The position numbers were made by a program, and so were the translations under genes. Shown in pieces: positions 33,468 to 34,486 of a DNA stretch of 34,486 bases (position 1 is the first letter of the stretch; every line of letters begins with the position of its first letter). The stretch lies in contig JAHDBJ010000022.1 of assembly GCA_020630435.1 (NCBI GenBank), positions 44,741-79,226 of the forward strand. The letters are read 5' to 3'. The notes below the pieces were generated by a model. It had not been told where the DNA came from, did not search any database, and saw only the letters and a list, made by a program, of their open reading frames with translations. Origin of the DNA: Saprospiraceae bacterium (GTDB lineage Bacteria; Bacteroidota; Bacteroidia; Chitinophagales; Saprospiraceae).

Positions 33468-34486
33468 TTAAAAATTTGAATTAAAAATCATTTCATACCA
33501 ACCATTATTATTTTGTAAATATTGTTTTAATTGAGTCGAATTATTAAAACTTTGCCCCGAATACATTTCAAATAATTCTCGCACCTTAGTCTGTTTAAGC
33601 AAATCTCTAGTATTGGATCCTATTACGTTACCATTTACAATATGCTCTACTTTCTTTGAAAATAATGTTATTATTCTATCTTTCGACATATTAGAACCTA
33701 AATACCTTAAATCAGCTAAGTCCTCAATTCCATGAAAATAACTTTCTAGTTGAGATTTCATACTATAGCTATTAGGTTTATTTGCACCAGCTTTAACTTC
33801 TAGAATTTTAGTATTCATACCCTTTGTTATAGATAAGTCCGCTACAGAAGTATTGATTCCAGCAGGAGATAGAGGAGGAGTTATTGGATTTTCAAAAGTT
33901 ATATTATCTGCATTTTTAATAATATTTTGATTATCTTTTATCTTATTCATGGTTTCATAACCATGTCTTACTTTATATCCTGAGTTGCTAGCCAAATTCT
34001 CACCCCCAACAAACTTTAAAAAGTTTGTAATTTTAGAAGCATCTGGAAGATATTCCATTGTTTCTATTAGTTTATTACAAATATCTGCATATGATTTGTC
34101 GAAGGTAACTACTCCACCAACTTCAATTTTAGCGCCTTTAATTTTAGCCAAATCATTATCAGAAATTTTAGGCGGATCGAAAGCCTTCATGGCTTCTATC
34201 TTTGGATTTTTTCTAAGATTATGAAGTGCTTCAATAGCATTAATATTTCTAGTAAGTGCATTGGATGGATTGCTAGATAAGCCAGTTCTACCATTTGTTA
34301 AAAGCAAATCCCATGAATCTAAAAGCTCCGCATTTCCAATAGGTCCTAAATCTGAAAGTTTGGTAAATAACTCATCATTATTTTCAATATCTTTAAGAAA
34401 TGCTTCTATTTTATTAGCAGTACTACCATCGTTTTTAGTAAAAGTGGTCAAATTATCACCATCAAGAAAAAGTTCATCAAACTTTT
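33468..34486 (-). CDS. C-terminal part of a putative polymorphic toxin with PD-(D/E)XK-like motif, partial at N-terminus
   Basis: The frame is open from the right edge (34486) with no stop, so the gene begins outside the window and 338 residues are visible. No start codon is claimed; the TTG at 34449-34451 is inside the frame. The upstream part (FDELFLDGDNLTTF, then LLDSWDLLLTNGRTGLSSNP) resembles the linker region that precedes toxin domains in large Bacteroidota polymorphic toxins. The C-terminus has SVADLSITKG followed by ILEVKAG (33792-33839), an Asp then E-x-K arrangement like a PD-(D/E)XK nuclease core. An SMKSQLESYFHG segment with a Gln follows. A nuclease toxin delivered into neighbouring cells is the inferred role. 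The next gene is 1 nt downstream. RHS, VgrG-like or T9SS parts of the protein, if any, lie outside the window. Confidence 0.55.
   Translation of the reverse strand, partial: KFDELFLDGDNLTTFTKNDGSTANKIEAFLKDIENNDELFTKLSDLGPIGNAELLDSWDLLLTNGRTGLSSNPSNALTRNINAIEALHNLRKNPKIEAMKAFDPPKISDNDLAKIKGAKIEVGGVVTFDKSYADICNKLIETMEYLPDASKITNFLKFVGGENLASNSGYKVRHGYETMNKIKDNQNIIKNADNITFENPITPPLSPAGINTSVADLSITKGMNTKILEVKAGANKPNSYSMKSQLESYFHGIEDLADLRYLGSNMSKDRIITLFSKKVEHIVNGNVIGSNTRDLLKQTKVRELFEMYSGQSFNNSTQLKQYLQNNNGWYEMIFNSNF

Noticed and set aside
34449-34451. TTG as the start of the right-edge gene
   Set aside because: The frame continues without a stop to the window edge, with linker-like sequence before the TTG, so the gene starts outside.

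Overview
The window is AT-rich DNA from a free-living member of the Bacteroidota, probably a Saprospiria- or Chitinophagia-like lineage. The assignment rests on type IX secretion (T9SS) signals: a PorP/SprF-family protein, T9SS type A sorting domains, SprB-like and CHU_C-associated Ig repeats. It also rests on a Bacteroidota-style long PurM, on TAnnTTTG promoter elements and on the absence of Shine-Dalgarno sites. No rRNA, tRNA, CRISPR array, transposase or integrase was seen. The order is mostly housekeeping genes interleaved with large secreted proteins.

Left part (1-11.4 kb, all minus strand): a giant secreted M4 (thermolysin-type) metalloprotease runs off the left edge and carries an array of about 483-bp tandem repeats. 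Upstream of it lies a PorP/SprF gene, the kind of partner used for export of large T9SS cargo. Next come tpiA, a SanA/YdcF-like membrane protein, and an unusual 1128-residue exported protein with an internally duplicated module, an SH3-like domain and a C-terminal TlpA-type thioredoxin.

Middle part (11.5-22.5 kb): purM and a sigma-54 activator gene are divergently transcribed. They are followed by a HesB/IscA iron-sulfur carrier, a three-TM protein with a SPOR-like C-terminus, a tiny protein that is little more than a signal peptide plus a T9SS sorting domain, and a TPR protein. A compact operon then encodes OsmC, Nif3 and a coiled-coil zinc-ribbon protein. A plus-strand pair encodes an outer-membrane protein and lipoyl synthase. 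Several clear hairpin terminators separate these units.

Right part (22.5-34.5 kb): a small envelope protein, a POTRA-less BamA/TamA-like barrel, an SPFH-SHOCT protein paired with a YdjG-like zinc-ribbon membrane protein, and a 1619-residue T9SS surface protein. At the right edge is the C-terminal part of what looks like a polymorphic toxin with a possible PD-(D/E)XK nuclease motif. It is followed one nucleotide later by a signal-less beta-propeller-like protein that is a candidate immunity protein of unusual type, and then by an overlapping outer-membrane protein gene. The toxin cassette is the most novel-looking element; the 483-bp repeat array and the duplicated TlpA-type protein come next.
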